Below are positions 44,340-54,709 of a stretch of 64,000 bases of DNA, in pieces. The DNA comes from Pseudozyma flocculosa PF-1. Lineage: Eukaryota > Basidiomycota > Ustilaginomycetes > Ustilaginales > Ustilaginaceae. Under the pieces are notes generated by a model. The model had not been told where the DNA came from. It ran no database searches and was given only the letters and a program-made list of their open reading frames with translations. Within the stretch, counting starts at the first letter, position 1. Every line of letters begins with the position of its first letter. The translations under genes were made by a program, and so were the position numbers. The stretch spans positions 419,202 to 483,201 of the forward strand of contig NW_006920883.1 of assembly GCF_000417875.1 (NCBI RefSeq). The letters run 5' to 3'.

Positions 44340-45653
44340 CTATGCCTGGCCGGTCGCAGTCGACGATGCCTGTGATGAGAGGACGGCGGTGTGGAACTGG
44401 ACCACGGCGGACCAGTAGCCCTTGAAGTCGGACCTGACGATGCCGCAGTGCGGGGCGTCGTCCCACCTCCTCAGCTCGACAGCCATTGGGCCACTGTCGC
44501 ACGAAGCGAGGGCAGACTTGGCGTCGGCCGACTGCATCTCGACGAGTCGCGGGCTGGAGCCGGGCCGGCTGGAGTGGGCGAGGTGGTGGGCGTGCTCCTC
44601 GACGTACCGCCACGGGATGAGCTTGTCAGACTTGGAGTAGAGGTACATCCTCGGCGGCACCTGGACCTCATCGGCCGCCGCCGCTCCCGCCTTTGCAGCC
44701 GCTGCAGCCTCGACGGTGGTGTTGCGGCTCGCCGTGACCCAGGTCCAGGTGTGGAGCGCATTGAGGGTGGAGCGCATCTTCTCTGCTCTGGTGGGCTGGC
44801 CCTTGAGGCGGGTCCAGATCTTGAGCAGGTACAGTCCGAGGTAGACAAAGAAGCGCACGACGGCGCGCAGGGCAGGGCGGTGGGCAAGGGGCATGGTGAA
44901 GGCGGAGGCGCCCGAGGCCGGCGTCGACTTGCCGGGCGACGAGTCCATGATGAGCGAGTGGACGCGCGGCGCGGACGAGGTGCGCGGGAGCATCGAGAGG
45001 AAGAGGGCGAGGTTGCCCGCGCCGCCGTCGGAGAAGCTGTGGATTACGAGACCTCCATGCTGGGACGGGCTCGAGGAAGGCTTGTCGGCGTTGGCTGCGG
45101 CGTCGGCAAGGGTCTGGGAGGTGTCGAGGAGGGTGACTGTGGAATCGCCCAGCTCGGTGCTCAGCTCAGCCGGGGCCGAGGAGGCGTCGCGGTCCGCTTG
45201 AGCAACGTCCCGACAGACGTGGTCGACGAGCGGTTCGAGGTCCCTCTTGCGCCGCGCCTCGGAGGAGAGGTAGCTTTTGCCGTTGGACAGCTTGATGTAG
45301 ACGTTTGCTTGCGGGAAGAGGACGGTGTAGGGCACAGCGTACTTTGCGACGAGGCGGAGGGGCGCGTCCATCCAGCCAAAGATGACGACATCCCGGGGTG
45401 ACGTGGCGAGCGCGGCGTCGAGCGGCCGCAGGGGTTCGGCGATATCTGTCAGCTGCGAGGCGCGTTCCTTGTCGGTGGGCCGGGAGACGTAGATGGAGGG
45501 TGCGATGGGGTAGAACTGGGGCGGCGGTGCCGTGGCTTTCGGCGGTGCAGGGACGTGTGAGAAGGATGTCGATGCGGGTTGCTGGGCGGCGCTGGTGGTG
45601 TAGATCGATGCGGCGCTCAGAGCGGGGGCTGGTGTGTGGGGTTGGCTCTGCAT
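44340..45653 (-). CDS. DUF829/TMEM53-type alpha/beta hydrolase
   Basis: 437 residues from the ATG at 45653, chosen because it has an A at -3; the frame stays open to 46403 and a weaker ATG lies at 45791. Family marks are VVIFGWMDAPLRLVAKYAVP near the start of the fold, a nucleophile-elbow-like LVIHSFSDGGAGNLALF, HSLIMDSSPGKS, a hydrophobic RAVVRFFVYLGLYLLKIWTRL, YLYSKSDKLIPWRYVEEHAH, and a late acid/His region DAPHCGIVRSDFKGYW. These fit DUF829, whose biochemical activity is not well defined; TMEM53 is a nuclear-envelope protein in animals. The upstream ATG would add a 46-residue Arg/Leu/Pro leader that could be mitochondrial, but its context is weak. Confidence 0.8.
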   Translation of the reverse strand: MQSQPHTPAPALSAASIYTTSAAQQPASTSFSHVPAPPKATAPPPQFYPIAPSIYVSRPTDKERASQLTDIAEPLRPLDAALATSPRDVVIFGWMDAPLRLVAKYAVPYTVLFPQANVYIKLSNGKSYLSSEARRKRDLEPLVDHVCRDVAQADRDASSAPAELSTELGDSTVTLLDTSQTLADAAANADKPSSSPSQHGGLVIHSFSDGGAGNLALFLSMLPRTSSAPRVHSLIMDSSPGKSTPASGASAFTMPLAHRPALRAVVRFFVYLGLYLLKIWTRLKGQPTRAEKMRSTLNALHTWTWVTASRNTTVEAAAAAKAGAAAADEVQVPPRMYLYSKSDKLIPWRYVEEHAHHLAHSSRPGSSPRLVEMQSADAKSALASCDSGPMAVELRRWDDAPHCGIVRSDFKGYWSAVVQFHTAVLSSQASSTATGQA

Positions 45654-46347
45654 GATGGCGAGCTGACGAGGTCTTGCAAAGGGACGGGGTGGAAGGAGGA
45701 GGGGCGGTGGGGAAGCCAGACGAAGCCGAGATGGAGCAGGGAGGCGGTATCGGAGAGGTAGCAGCGTTGGCGTAGGACGCAGATGGAGCATCCAGGGAAA
45801 GGGAGGGCGGAGCGAGGTGCGCAAGATGCTTGTGGTAGATGTCGACGGATGCCTGAGGATGGGTGGGTGGTGATGGTGGTGGTGGTGGTGGTGGTGGTAG
45901 GAGGAGTGCACGGCAAAGGGGAAAAGGCGAGGGTGACCTGTGCTCGTCGTTTTCCGGTCAAGCGGAAGCGGAAGCGGAAGCGGAAGCGGAAGCCGGCCCG
46001 GCACCTTTCTGAAAGCTGTCCGGCCGCCCTCGACTTTCCCCCCGCATTTTGGCCTCGCTTTTTCGCTCCACCTTTTCGACTTTCCTGTTCCTGTTTCTTC
46101 CAGCCGGCCGGCCAGCCCAAGCAAGCCTACGTCAGGAGTCAGTGGTCTGAGTCGACAAGGCTCGGTTGAGCGCGGGCCGTCGTGCTTGTCTTTTGCTTGT
46201 CCAGCCCAGACCCTTCGCTCCCTCGCTTCCTCGCTCCCTGCTCTCCAGCTTGCTCTTCCGATCCTCAAAGCTAGCCTTTCCAACCCTGCCAAGCTCATCA
46301 CCGCCGTCGCCGCCGCCACCGCCAACGCCACCGCCATCGCCGTCAAC
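45654..46347. promoter_or_regulatory. Divergent promoter interval with microsatellites
   Basis: 694 bases between divergent starts (DUF829 and HDHD5-like). It holds a (GGT)n run at about 45870-45900 and about five copies of the hexamer gcggaa/gaagcg at about 45961-45992. In-frame read-through of these gives polyHis or Ser-Gly strings, which argues against coding use. Confidence 0.55.
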
Positions 46348-47984
46348 ATGCCACCGAGAACCAACATGGCGCTCGCCTCGCTGCTCAGGCAGTCCGGCTG
46401 CACCCGTCACTCCTCCCTCCTTCGATCCTGGCCGGCCGCCTTCTCCTCGCCCGTCCGCTCCTACTCGCTGCCCGCCGCACAGCGTCCCCTCGCCTTCGCC
46501 TTTGACATCGACGGCGTACTCAAGGCAGGGCCCCTCGTCCTCCCCGAGGCAAAGCGTGCCCTACAGATCCTCGACGGCCGCAACCCGCGCAACGAAAAGG
46601 TCCCCTACGTCTTCATCACGAACGGCGGCGGAAAGGACGAGGCTTCCCGCGCCGCAGACCTCTCGCGCGAGCTCGAAATCGACCTCAAACCCTCCCAGAT
46701 CATCCAGGCCCACACCGTCATGAAGTCTCTCGTGCCCCTCTACGCCAACAAGCCCATCCTCATGGTCGGCGGGCCCGAATCGCCGCCCGGCGTGCCCCGG
46801 AGAGTCATGCACCAGTACGGCTTCAACAACGTCTTCACCACCCACGACCTGCACGCCTACGCACCCGCCGCGTGGCCTTTTACAAAGGTGGCTCCGGAGC
46901 AGCTTCCGCACATCCGGGTGAGCGAGACGCGCGGCTGCCGTCGTGCCACCAGGTGTCGCCGTCCGGGTGACTGAGGAGCGCGACGTGTCACTCTCCCTCC
47001 CTCCATCTCTCCCGATCGATTCCCCCATTTCAGAAAGAGGACTTTTCCAAGATCCAGTTTGCCGCGGTCCTCGTCTTCCACGACAGCCGCGAGTGGGGGA
47101 GGGACATCCAGCTCATCATTGACGTCCTCCGCTCCAACAACGGCGTGTTCGGCACCGAGCACAGCCACGACACGCCGCCAAAGGAGCAGATGCCCATCTA
47201 CTTTTCCCACGGCGACCTGCGTGAGTCTGCAGCGTCGCTCGGCGGATTGCGGAGCCAACGCTCGCCTTGACTGAGACTGCGTTGCTGACCGACCCCCTCC
47301 GCTCCGCCCTCCCTCGCTGTGCTGGTGCTGGACCTGACAGTGTGGGGCAACGATCACAGCGTCGTGCGCTTCGGGCAGGGCGCGTTCCGTCTGGCCCTGG
47401 AGAATGTGTGGAAGGTAAGCGCTTCGGGGAGCCTTCTGGCAGGTCGACCAGAGCTGCTTATAGCATCCTGACATGTCTCTGCCTCGCCACCGGGCCGCTC
47501 ACAGCACACGACGGGCCGGGATCTGCAGGCCACGGTGTTTGGCAAACCGCACAGCCTGACGTACGACTACGCCACCGAGCTGCTGCGGGACCTCCTGATC
47601 CAGACTGCCGGATCGTCCAAGTCGGCCTCGCAGCAACAACGCGCACAGGCCGCGCAGGAACTTGGCCCGAGCGTCTGGATGGTCGGCGACAACCCCGAGA
47701 GCGACATCGCAGGTGAGGAATGCACGTGCCTCTGCACCACGCGTCGCGGCCGTGAACCATGTCGCTGTGGGTGGATTGCGCGCGCGGCTGACTTCGTTTT
47801 GAGACGCCACTTCCCCCCGCTGCTCGGCTGCGCAGGCGCAAACAACTACGGCTGGTCATCGGCCCTCGTGCGCACTGGCGTCTACAAGGACGCCCACGGG
47901 ACACCAAGGCACGAGCCGACAGTCATTGTCGACGACGTCGAACAGGCCGTCAAGAAGGCCCTCGAGCTCGAATGGGGCATCTGA
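46348..47984 (+). CDS. HAD-superfamily class IIA protein, HDHD5/CECR5-like
   Basis: Five exons: 46348-46917, 47034-47220, 47341-47414, 47505-47712 and 47836-47984, giving 395 residues with continuous frame. Motif I is FAFDIDGVLKAG (D53, D55), motif II is FITNGGGKDEASRAADLS, and the last motif is VWMVGDNPESDIAGANNYGW, formed across intron 4. The CAP region has AAVLVFHDSREWGRDIQLI and YFSHGDLLWGNDHSVVRFGQ. The layout matches HDHD5/CECR5 and yeast YKR070W. These are predicted mitochondrial HAD hydrolases of unknown substrate. The first 45 residues are Arg/Ser/Leu-rich with no acidic residue, consistent with a mitochondrial presequence. Confidence 0.92.
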
Positions 47985-48206
47985 GCCAACCTGCGTCGAC
48001 ACGGGACGGGCCGTTCCATGACTCTCACCCATATATAGACGATAGAGCATCAGATGCGCAACAAAAGGGAGCATCGCCATTTCGATGCCGTAGGATCGAG
48101 CCGGTTCTCCGCTCTTCCTCCGAGAGCCAGAGCAGTGTTGGTCGAGGCTTGCTCCGCTAGATCGATCGAACTCCAATTTCGAAGGCAAAAAGGGGGGAAA
48201 AGCAAA

Positions 48207-48310
48207 AGCTCACGGTGGGGATCGAACCCACAATCTTACCTTGTACCCAAGACCCTGCTTCTGAGGGACTTGAATAGGAGAGGTACGCCGTACCATTTGG
48301 CCACGCGAGC
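48207..48310 (-). tRNA. tRNA-Arg(CCT) with 32-nt intron
   Basis: Minus-strand copy with the same mature sequence as the gene at 2474-2578: acceptor GCTCGCG/CGTGAGC, T loop TTCGATC, anticodon CCT at 48276-48278 (complement), intron 48243-48274. The four-T terminator is 48204-48207. The intron ends match those of the other copy (TTCAAG... and ...CTTGGGTAC) but the middle differs. Confidence 0.93.
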
Positions 48311-49019
48311 TTCCCTGTCTAAATCGCCAAAAAGGCACAGTACATACCTTGTCAGGCTCAGCCACAGTCAAGCTCCAGAAGCACCTCGAAGCTTCTCAAC
48401 GCCGATGGACGTCTGGGGAAAACCGTCGATCTGGCCGGGCAGGTGGGCAGGTGGGCAGGTGGGCAGGCGGGCAGGCGGCTGGCAGGCAGGCGTGAGTCGC
48501 CGCCGGTTGGCACCCTGCCTGGCCCAGCCCGCATGTGGAGGCAGCATGCTGGGCAGCGCCAACAGCCTCGACGAAGCCATCCGACGCTCGACGAACCCAC
48601 CGGGCACGGGCAGAGCAGGCAGGGCAAGGAGAGGCGGGCAGGAGACAGCGAGCGGATGGACGCTCGGCCCGCTGCAGCCGTCCGCCTGCCTGCGACCTGG
48701 AGCTCGCCTTCCTACCGGTACCCTCTCGCCGCCCTCTCACCTTCCTTCGTCCGCATATACCTGCCTGCACACCTTCACACACTACCAACACCAATCACAC
48801 ACCGCTTCCCGCTCTCGCTCGCTTGCTCGCTTGACCCATCTCGTATACCCTCCCTCAACGCAACTCTCCTCCACGCTACACCCAACTGCGTACCGCTCTG
48901 CTGCATCCTCACTGACCAGCAGCGACTTCGACATCTCGTGCTCAAGGCAAGAGCATCCATCCACCTGAGAGGAAACCAGGCTCCCATCAAGCACCACGCA
49001 CACACAGACGCACCACACC
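48311..49019. other. Interval upstream of the Sis1-like gene
   Basis: Contains a gggcaggt/gggcaggc run at about 48438-48490, a possible heat-shock element (separate entry) and a pyrimidine-rich leader region with a weak TATA-like cgtatacc at about 48842. No gene is supported. Confidence 0.45.
48378..48395 (+). promoter_or_regulatory. Possible heat-shock element
   Basis: GAA at 48378-48380, then GAAgcTTC at 48388-48395. An inverted GAA-nn-TTC is the core of an HSF site, and a third in-phase GAA lies ten bases away. It is about 630 bases before the Sis1-like start. SIS1 is a known HSF target in yeast; use here is inference. Confidence 0.35.
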
Positions 49020-50542
49020 ATGGGAAAAGACTACTACAAGATCCTCGGAGTCGCAAAGGACGCCGACGACGACGCCATCAAGCGAGGTGAGCACTCCGTA
49101 CCACGCCTCCGTGCCGCTGCATCCAATCTTCGCTGTACCGCACGCTGACATCGTCTTCCCCTCTCTCCGCCCGCTCCCCATATCTCTCGCTTCCTCACGC
49201 CCCCGACAGCCTATAAAAAGGCCGCGCTCAAGTGGCACCCCGACCGCAACAAGGACAACCAGGAAGCAGCCAACAAAAAGTTCAAAGAGGTCGGAGAGGC
49301 CTTCGAGGTCCTCTCTGACAAGAACAAGCGGACCATCTACGATACATATGGAGAGGATGGCCTCAAGGGAGGCCCGCCCCCCTCTGCCGACGGCGCTGGG
49401 CCCGGTGGCGCAGGTGCCGGCTTCGGCGGTTTCCCGGGCGGTGGCTTCAGCCAGTTCGGCGGCGGATCTGGCGGCAGAACCTTCACGTTCAGTGAGTGCA
49501 GCCCGAGTCGATCGCGACGCGGCAAAGGACAGCCCGCACGCAGCTGTATACTGACGCTGCTCTCTCAATCTTGCTCCTGCTTCCCTCGAACAGCATCTGG
49601 AGGACCGGGCGGCTTCTCTCCATCGGATCCCAACGACATCTTCGCCAGCATCTTTGGCGGCGCCAGCCCGTTCGGTGGCATGGGTGGCATGGGCGGCGGA
49701 CGTGGCGGCATGGGAGGTATGGGTGGCATGGGCGGCATGGGCGGGGGCATGGGGATGGACATGGACGACGACATGTTCGGCGGCGGCGGCGGTCGTCGTG
49801 GAGGCGGCATGCCTGGCGGCTTCGGTGGTGGAGGGGGAGGAGCGCCGGCTCCGGAGAAGCCGTCGGACGTCGAAAAGCAGCTGCCGTGCGCGCTCGAGGA
49901 TCTCTACAAGGGCACCACCAAGAAGCTCAAGATCGGCAGGAGGCTGCAGAGCGGAGGGTCCGAGGAAAAGGTCCTCACCGTCGACGTCAAGCCCGGTTGG
50001 AAGAAGGTGAGTCCCGAGTCTAGACGTCCAGGTGCGCCCTTGCCCTGCTACTCTTGGCAATGCGTCTGACTTTGTTTATCGCCTTGCTACCCTCATCCTG
50101 CACGTTTCTTCTCCGCTCACAGGGCACAAAGGTGCGCTTCAACGGCGCTGGCAACGAGGTGACGCCCGGGCGCTTCCAGGACGTCGTCTTCATCATTGAC
50201 GAAAAGCCGCACGCCAAGTTCCGACGCGATGGCGACGATCTGCGCATCACGGTGCCGCTACCGCTGGTGGATGCGCTGGACCCGCCCAAGTCTGGCACGC
50301 CCGGATCGCGCAAGGCGGTGACGACGCTCGACGGCCGCCGCCTCGAGGTGCCACTGCCGGCGCCCGGTGCAGGCAAGACGACCATCATCCCCGGTCGCAC
50401 CACGAGGCTGGTGGGAGAGGGCATGCCCATCAGCAAGGCGCCGGGCAAGAAGGGAGACCTGGTGGTCGAGTGGAGCGTCGAGATCCCCGAGAGGTTGACC
50501 GAGGCGCAGAGGAAGGATCTGAGGCAGGCGCTGGGCTCGTGA
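49020..50542 (+). CDS. SIS1: Type II J-domain protein, Sis1/DNAJB1-like
   Basis: Four exons: 49020-49086, 49210-49491, 49594-50006 and 50123-50542, giving 393 residues with continuous frame. The J domain opens with [20 protein letters not shown] and carries HPD at residues 32-34 ([10 protein letters not shown]). It is followed by Gly/Phe- and Gly/Met-rich regions ([26 protein letters not shown]) and no zinc-finger CxxCxGxG repeats, which defines type II. The C-terminal substrate-binding domains include [58 protein letters not shown] and [12 protein letters not shown]. These proteins deliver clients to cytosolic Hsp70. Splitting of the J domain by a phase-1 intron after residue 22 is notable. 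Confidence 0.95.
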
Positions 50543-50838
50543 AGTGGTTTGCTGTTGTCGATGTTCTAGGGCCGGCGCATCAGACGGACGCCCGGTTGAT
50601 GTGCGCGCAGACAAGACTCGTTTCGCAATGCATTTGTTCAAAGCACCAGGGCGATGCCTGGTATTCCATTCCCCTCTCTCTTTTTGCCTCCCCAGCTCGG
50701 GCTACAATGGCACTACCTTGCGCGGACTCGTGGACGCTTGCAAAGCAAAGGTGAAAGGCCCACAAGACGGGTGCTGACCGACGGAGGGGCTTTCAGACCG
50801 AAGAGACGGTCTAGGCCTAGGCCAAGACGGCGCACGCT

Positions 50839-51342
50839 CTAAATCAGAAGACGCTCGATCTGCGGGCGGAACAAGGGGCGTGGAGAGGGAAGAGAGATGG
50901 ATGCGGTGATCAGCAACTGAGCCTGTACGAAGATCTCGGGCGGCGGCGCGGGGGCACCGCGGGCGACGGGGCGAAAACTTACAGCGAGCTTGACCGTCTG
51001 AATCTGGCTCTGAAGCTCACGAGCCTCGTTGGTGGTGACGCTGGCGCTGACAACGGGGCGGCTGACGCCGCAGGCACGACCGAGGGCCGTCTTGCTGGGG
51101 ACAAAGACGTAGGGGACGTTCTTGTCCTCGCAGAGGAGGGGCAGGTGGAGGACAATCTCGATGGGCTCGACGTCGGCGGCCATGACGATGAACTCGCAGA
51201 TGCCGCGGTTGAGGGTCTTTGTGGCCTCGTTTGCACCCTTCTTGAGCTGCTTGTAGTGGGAAGCCTGCTGGATCAGATCGAGGATCTGGTTGGTGAGGGC
51301 GGCGTCGGCCAGAGGGAAAGCCTTGGGGTTGGGGGCGGACAT
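50839..51342 (-). CDS. SNU13: SNU13 / 15.5K RNA-binding protein (L7Ae family)
   Basis: Two exons on the minus strand, 50983-51342 and 50839-50859, with a gtaagt...cag intron, give 126 residues, the expected size. The text [80 protein letters not shown] and [14 protein letters not shown] is the L7Ae kink-turn-binding fold. The final exon encodes only IERLLI, the conserved C terminus. The protein binds the U4 snRNA and box C/D snoRNA kink-turns in the nucleus and nucleolus. An in-frame ATG 96 bases upstream adds an unconserved His/Ser/Pro-rich stretch and is not preferred. Confidence 0.96.
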   Translation of the reverse strand: MSAPNPKAFPLADAALTNQILDLIQQASHYKQLKKGANEATKTLNRGICEFIVMAADVEPIEIVLHLPLLCEDKNVPYVFVPSKTALGRACGVSRPVVSASVTTNEARELQSQIQTVKLAVSFRPVARGAPAPPPEIFVQAQLLITASISLPSPRPLFRPQIERLLI

Positions 51343-52290
51343 GGTGCAGTCGTAGCGCGAGGGTGGGAGAGGAAGAGGTTGGAGGTGGGATGCCGAGATT
51401 TCGTGGTGGTGCTTTGATGGAGCGGGTGTTGACCTCACGACGGGGGATCACTGGTCGATGGATGCGGGAGGGTATCGAAGATGGTGTTGGTGGCGGGTGA
51501 CGAAGCAAGAAGGCGGCGACTTTCTCGGCGGAGCGTGGCTGGCGGACAGTAGTTGGCACAGTCAAAATTTCTGCGCTCTCGTTGGAAGCGGAGTGCGCGA
51601 CCCGAGGATAAATCCAATCGGGGGCAGAGGGAGAAAGCCGACGGGATCGGGATCGGGCTGCGGGGTGACGACGGCAGGCTAAGCTAGGAGGCGACGAGGG
51701 GCATTAGCTTGCGCGGATGGACCCTGACTGGGCCTCACGCTTGGCTCGTCTGCCCGCCCCTCTGCCTGACGAGATGCCCCGCCGGGCGGCCTCCAACCAA
51801 CCTTTCCTCTCTGACGCCTGCCTGTCTCGATCCACGACGGCCCGCGTAGCGTCATCCACCACACACACCTCGCCTGCTGGCCTGCCTGTTCCTCTCCTGC
51901 TTCCGTCCCCGCTGAGGGGCCTGGCCGTGTGGGCAGAAGCAGCATGCTGGCCTGGCCCGGCCATACACACCGTGCGCGAGCCAGGGCTGGTCGGCCCGGC
52001 AAAGCGAGCGACGCTGTCCCCCTCACCCCGCCAGCGACCCAGCTGGGCAGGCAGCCATCCCCTCGCTCCGCTCTGCTCTTGTCAGCAGCAGCCAGCCAGT
52101 GCGCCGACCGCTGCTGCTGGGTAGGCGAATCGCAAATCCGTGCAAGCCCGTTGGCTCCTTCCTCGTCGGCGAGCTATAGATAGATTGGCGTCGCCCTCGA
52201 GCAGCACCCTCGTACTCCTACCACCACCTCCCTAACCACCCACTGTCACCCCTACTACTGTAGCATCTCTCCTCAGCAGACCGCCGCAAC
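51343..52290. promoter_or_regulatory. Divergent promoter interval SNU13 / unknown mitochondrial protein
   Basis: 948 bases between divergent starts. A TATA-like ctatagata lies at about 52174-52182, about 110 bases before the plus-strand ATG. On the minus strand, gattggatttatcc (about 51604-51618) may serve SNU13. The rest is CTGCC/GCCTG-rich; no gene is supported. Confidence 0.4.
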
Positions 52291-53357
52291 ATGTTCAGCC
52301 CAGCCGCGCGGAACCTCGTCAGCCGACACCTCGGCGCCGGCGTCGCATCCATCCCGGCACGACGGGGTCTGCACACCTCGCTCCGCGTCGCAAACAATGA
52401 GCCCAAGTTCAAGCGCGAAGGCCCCGCGGCAAGTCCCCTCGACCCCAACAAGTTTGACAACCAAGGTGGGTCTCGCAGGCATCCATGGTCAGGGGCCACG
52501 ACCAGCGCCAGTTCCATTCCGATTCTGACCTTGCCTCGTTCGTTCTGCCTCGCCCACCACTCGTTCTGCCTCGCCCACCACTCGTTCTGCCTCGCCCACC
52601 ACTCGTTCTGCCTCGCCCACCACTCGTTCTGCATCGCCCACCACTCGTTCTGCCTCGCCCACCACCAGCCAACTCTCCCGGCTACTACGAGGCACACAAG
52701 TACAAGGAGCAGGCTCGAGCCGATCCCAACCCCACCGCGCCTCTCCAGAACCGCGCCGCTGAGCCCGAGCCCGAAACGCCCCATGGCCAGTCCGGCTCCT
52801 TCTCCGACCACCGCGGAGGCGGACCTCGTGTAGACGGCGAGGCCCTTACTGGGTCCGAAGAGGCCCCTGAGACTCGCACCCACCGCCGTGCCGCCCAGAA
52901 GATCAAGAACGCGGCAAAGACCATCATCGGCCAGCGCTCTCTCTTCACCTCGGCCTACCAACACAACCTCAAGCCCACGCAAGGCGCCAGGAACACACCC
53001 GCAAAGACGTCGGACGGATCAGTGGGCGAGCACCCCGGCTACACGACCGCCGACGCACCCGTCTCGAGCAGGGACCCCAAAGACATGCCTCCTCCGCCCC
53101 CCGGCGCCATGCCCAGCAGCACCATTCAAAACGCCAGCACCAAGGCCGCACCGCCCCACCCGGACGTCCACGGCCTTGCTACGGGCGCAGAAAAGGAGGG
53201 CGTCGACTCCATCCTCCCAGAAGACCGATCGCAGAAGACGTGGGGCATGAACGCCCGCTCCGCCCAGTTCAACGAGACAGAGGGAAAGAGGAACCCCGTG
53301 CTTCACGGAGGCTCCAACGAGGGTGGGTTCAAGGGCGACGGATCCAGCCGGACTTAA
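52291..53357 (+). CDS. Unknown protein with probable mitochondrial presequence
   Basis: Two exons, 52291-52465 and 52669-53357, joined in frame across a 203-nt intron, give 287 residues. I do not recognise the family. The N terminus (MFSPAARNLVSRHLGAGVAS, then IPARRGLHTSLRVANN) is a classic basic, amphipathic mitochondrial leader with a RRGLHTS-type cleavage context. The mature part is polar and probably disordered: Pro/Gly/Asp-rich with KYKEQARADPNP, AQKIKNAAKTIIGQRSLFTS and a C terminus KRNPVLHGGSNEGGFKGDG. No transmembrane segment or Cys pattern is present. The intron carries a 21-bp minisatellite (separate entry). Divergent from SNU13. Confidence 0.7.
52540..52665 (+). repeat. Intronic minisatellite, six 21-bp units
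   Basis: Six head-to-tail copies of tcgttctgcctcgcccaccac fill the 3' part of the intron of the preceding gene; the fifth copy has one substitution (gcatcg). The last unit runs directly into the acceptor ccag at 52665-52668, so the repeat forms the pyrimidine-rich tract before the splice site. Confidence 0.92.
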
Positions 53358-54404
53358 GGGGCAGACTCGTACCCCTCGGGAGGGGGCCAACTACTCCGCC
53401 ATTGTAGTCACAAGCCACATCGCGTCCCACGCACGCAGGTGTGGCATCCAGCACACAGCAGCGAAGAATCAAAAATCTAGCACAGAATGCCGTGGCCTTT
53501 GTGGAAGGAGGCACTGCGCACATCTTCGGGAGCCAGCCTGGATCGCCTCACAGCAGAGCAGGCGACAACCCGGGTCCACCAATGCGAGCGTCTTGACGGT
53601 CGTGAACGATTTCGACCCGGGTGTCTTCTTGACAAGAATTGGAGACTGGCGCAGTTGCAAGGTGGGTTACATGGCGATGAATGGCTGCTCTCACCTACAT
53701 ACTGTATAATCAAGGCCGTTGGCTCTACTTGGACGATGACTACAGCGGGGTCCCTAGACAGCAGCCCCCCACCTTGTCTGTACAGGTACAGACAACCCAC
53801 CTAAAAGGCCCCTGACCATGTCCTATCGCGGACTGCACGGCAAGATCCTCGACGGAAAACACCATCTGTGGCGCACAGTACCGACTTCGGACGGCCATGG
53901 AGGATGCAGGTCCGGTTGCAACAACTTGCGGTAGCCCGACGCTTGTCGAAGCTCTCTGGCGTGCGCAGGTCAATCTCGATGGCCTGGCCGCAAGGCCAAT
54001 TGGCGAACCGGAATATCAACCCACCTCGTCGGCGGATCATCGAAGGAGGTGGGGGGTGGCACAGCGAACGGATGAGGAGCCGGCGTGGGTGCCGTGGCTC
54101 TTCAATTTGCGCTGCCCGCGACAGATGCGGCCTGGGGCGTATAAAATGGGCAACTTCGGTATCAGTAGTTGCTGCCCGTCATTCATCCAATCCCAGTCAC
54201 CCACTCGTCGAGAGTTTTGAGTGCAAACCCGACACCTGACCAAGAAGGAAACCTCGAAGACGCCACCACCGTACGTGTCGTATGCCACTGCCCCCGTCGC
54301 CGGCAAATCCAACACCTCTTGCGTCGGCGGCTCCGCTGATCCGTGAACGATGCTCTCCTCCTCCTCCCAACCATCTTGCGACCTCCTTGTACCCACACAG
54401 CCCG
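53358..54404. other. Interval upstream of the secreted-protein pair
   Basis: About 1 kb with no supported gene. It includes a clear TATA box (separate entry) near its right end. Several short Cys-containing frames were checked for the six-Cys pattern of the downstream pair and lack it. Confidence 0.4.
54140..54146 (+). promoter_or_regulatory. TATA box for the first secreted-protein gene
   Basis: tataaaa in GC-rich surroundings, 265 bases before the ATG at 54405. This would give a leader of roughly 235 bases, possibly with a 5'UTR intron ending at cacacag (54400). Confidence 0.5.
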
Positions 54405-54709
54405 ATGAAGTTCTACGCCAGCCTTATCGTCGCCTTGCCGTTGGTTCCGTGCGTCACCACGTCGCCGCGGACCTTGTCAAGCGCGACATTCCCAACACGA
54501 GCCCGGGCTTCAACCAGAACGACCCGAGCTTCCCCGATCTTTACACGAACGGATTCATCGAGGCCGAATGCCAGTTCAAGACTTTGCAGTCCATTGGCGG
54601 CTGCATCGAGCGCACAGACAAACAACTCGAATGCTACAACCTTGACCAAAGGTACTTCTGCGACCTTTGCCGTCGCCGCGGCGGACGCTGGTACAAGTGT
54701 CTGTTTTGA
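54405..54709 (+). pseudogene. Small secreted cysteine-rich protein with disrupted frame
   Basis: An ATG at 54405 starts a typical short signal peptide (MKFYASLIVALPLV). The cysteine-rich mature region ending at the stop 54707-54709 lies in a different frame. That second frame has a KR processing-like site before DIPNTS, then six Cys in the order C-x10-C-x9-C-x8-C-x2-C-x9-C, shared with the gene at 55215. The frame change falls at about 54445-54480. Explanations are a one-base indel (true pseudogene or assembly error) or a short non-canonical intron; no gtgagt/gtaagt donor is present. The TATA box upstream suggests a once-active gene. I have not joined the parts into a protein. Confidence 0.6.

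Noticed and set aside
48438..48490. Possible CRISPR-like or transposon terminal repeat from the gggcaggt run
   Set aside because: It is a simple short-period low-complexity run with no spacers, inverted ends or target-site duplication.
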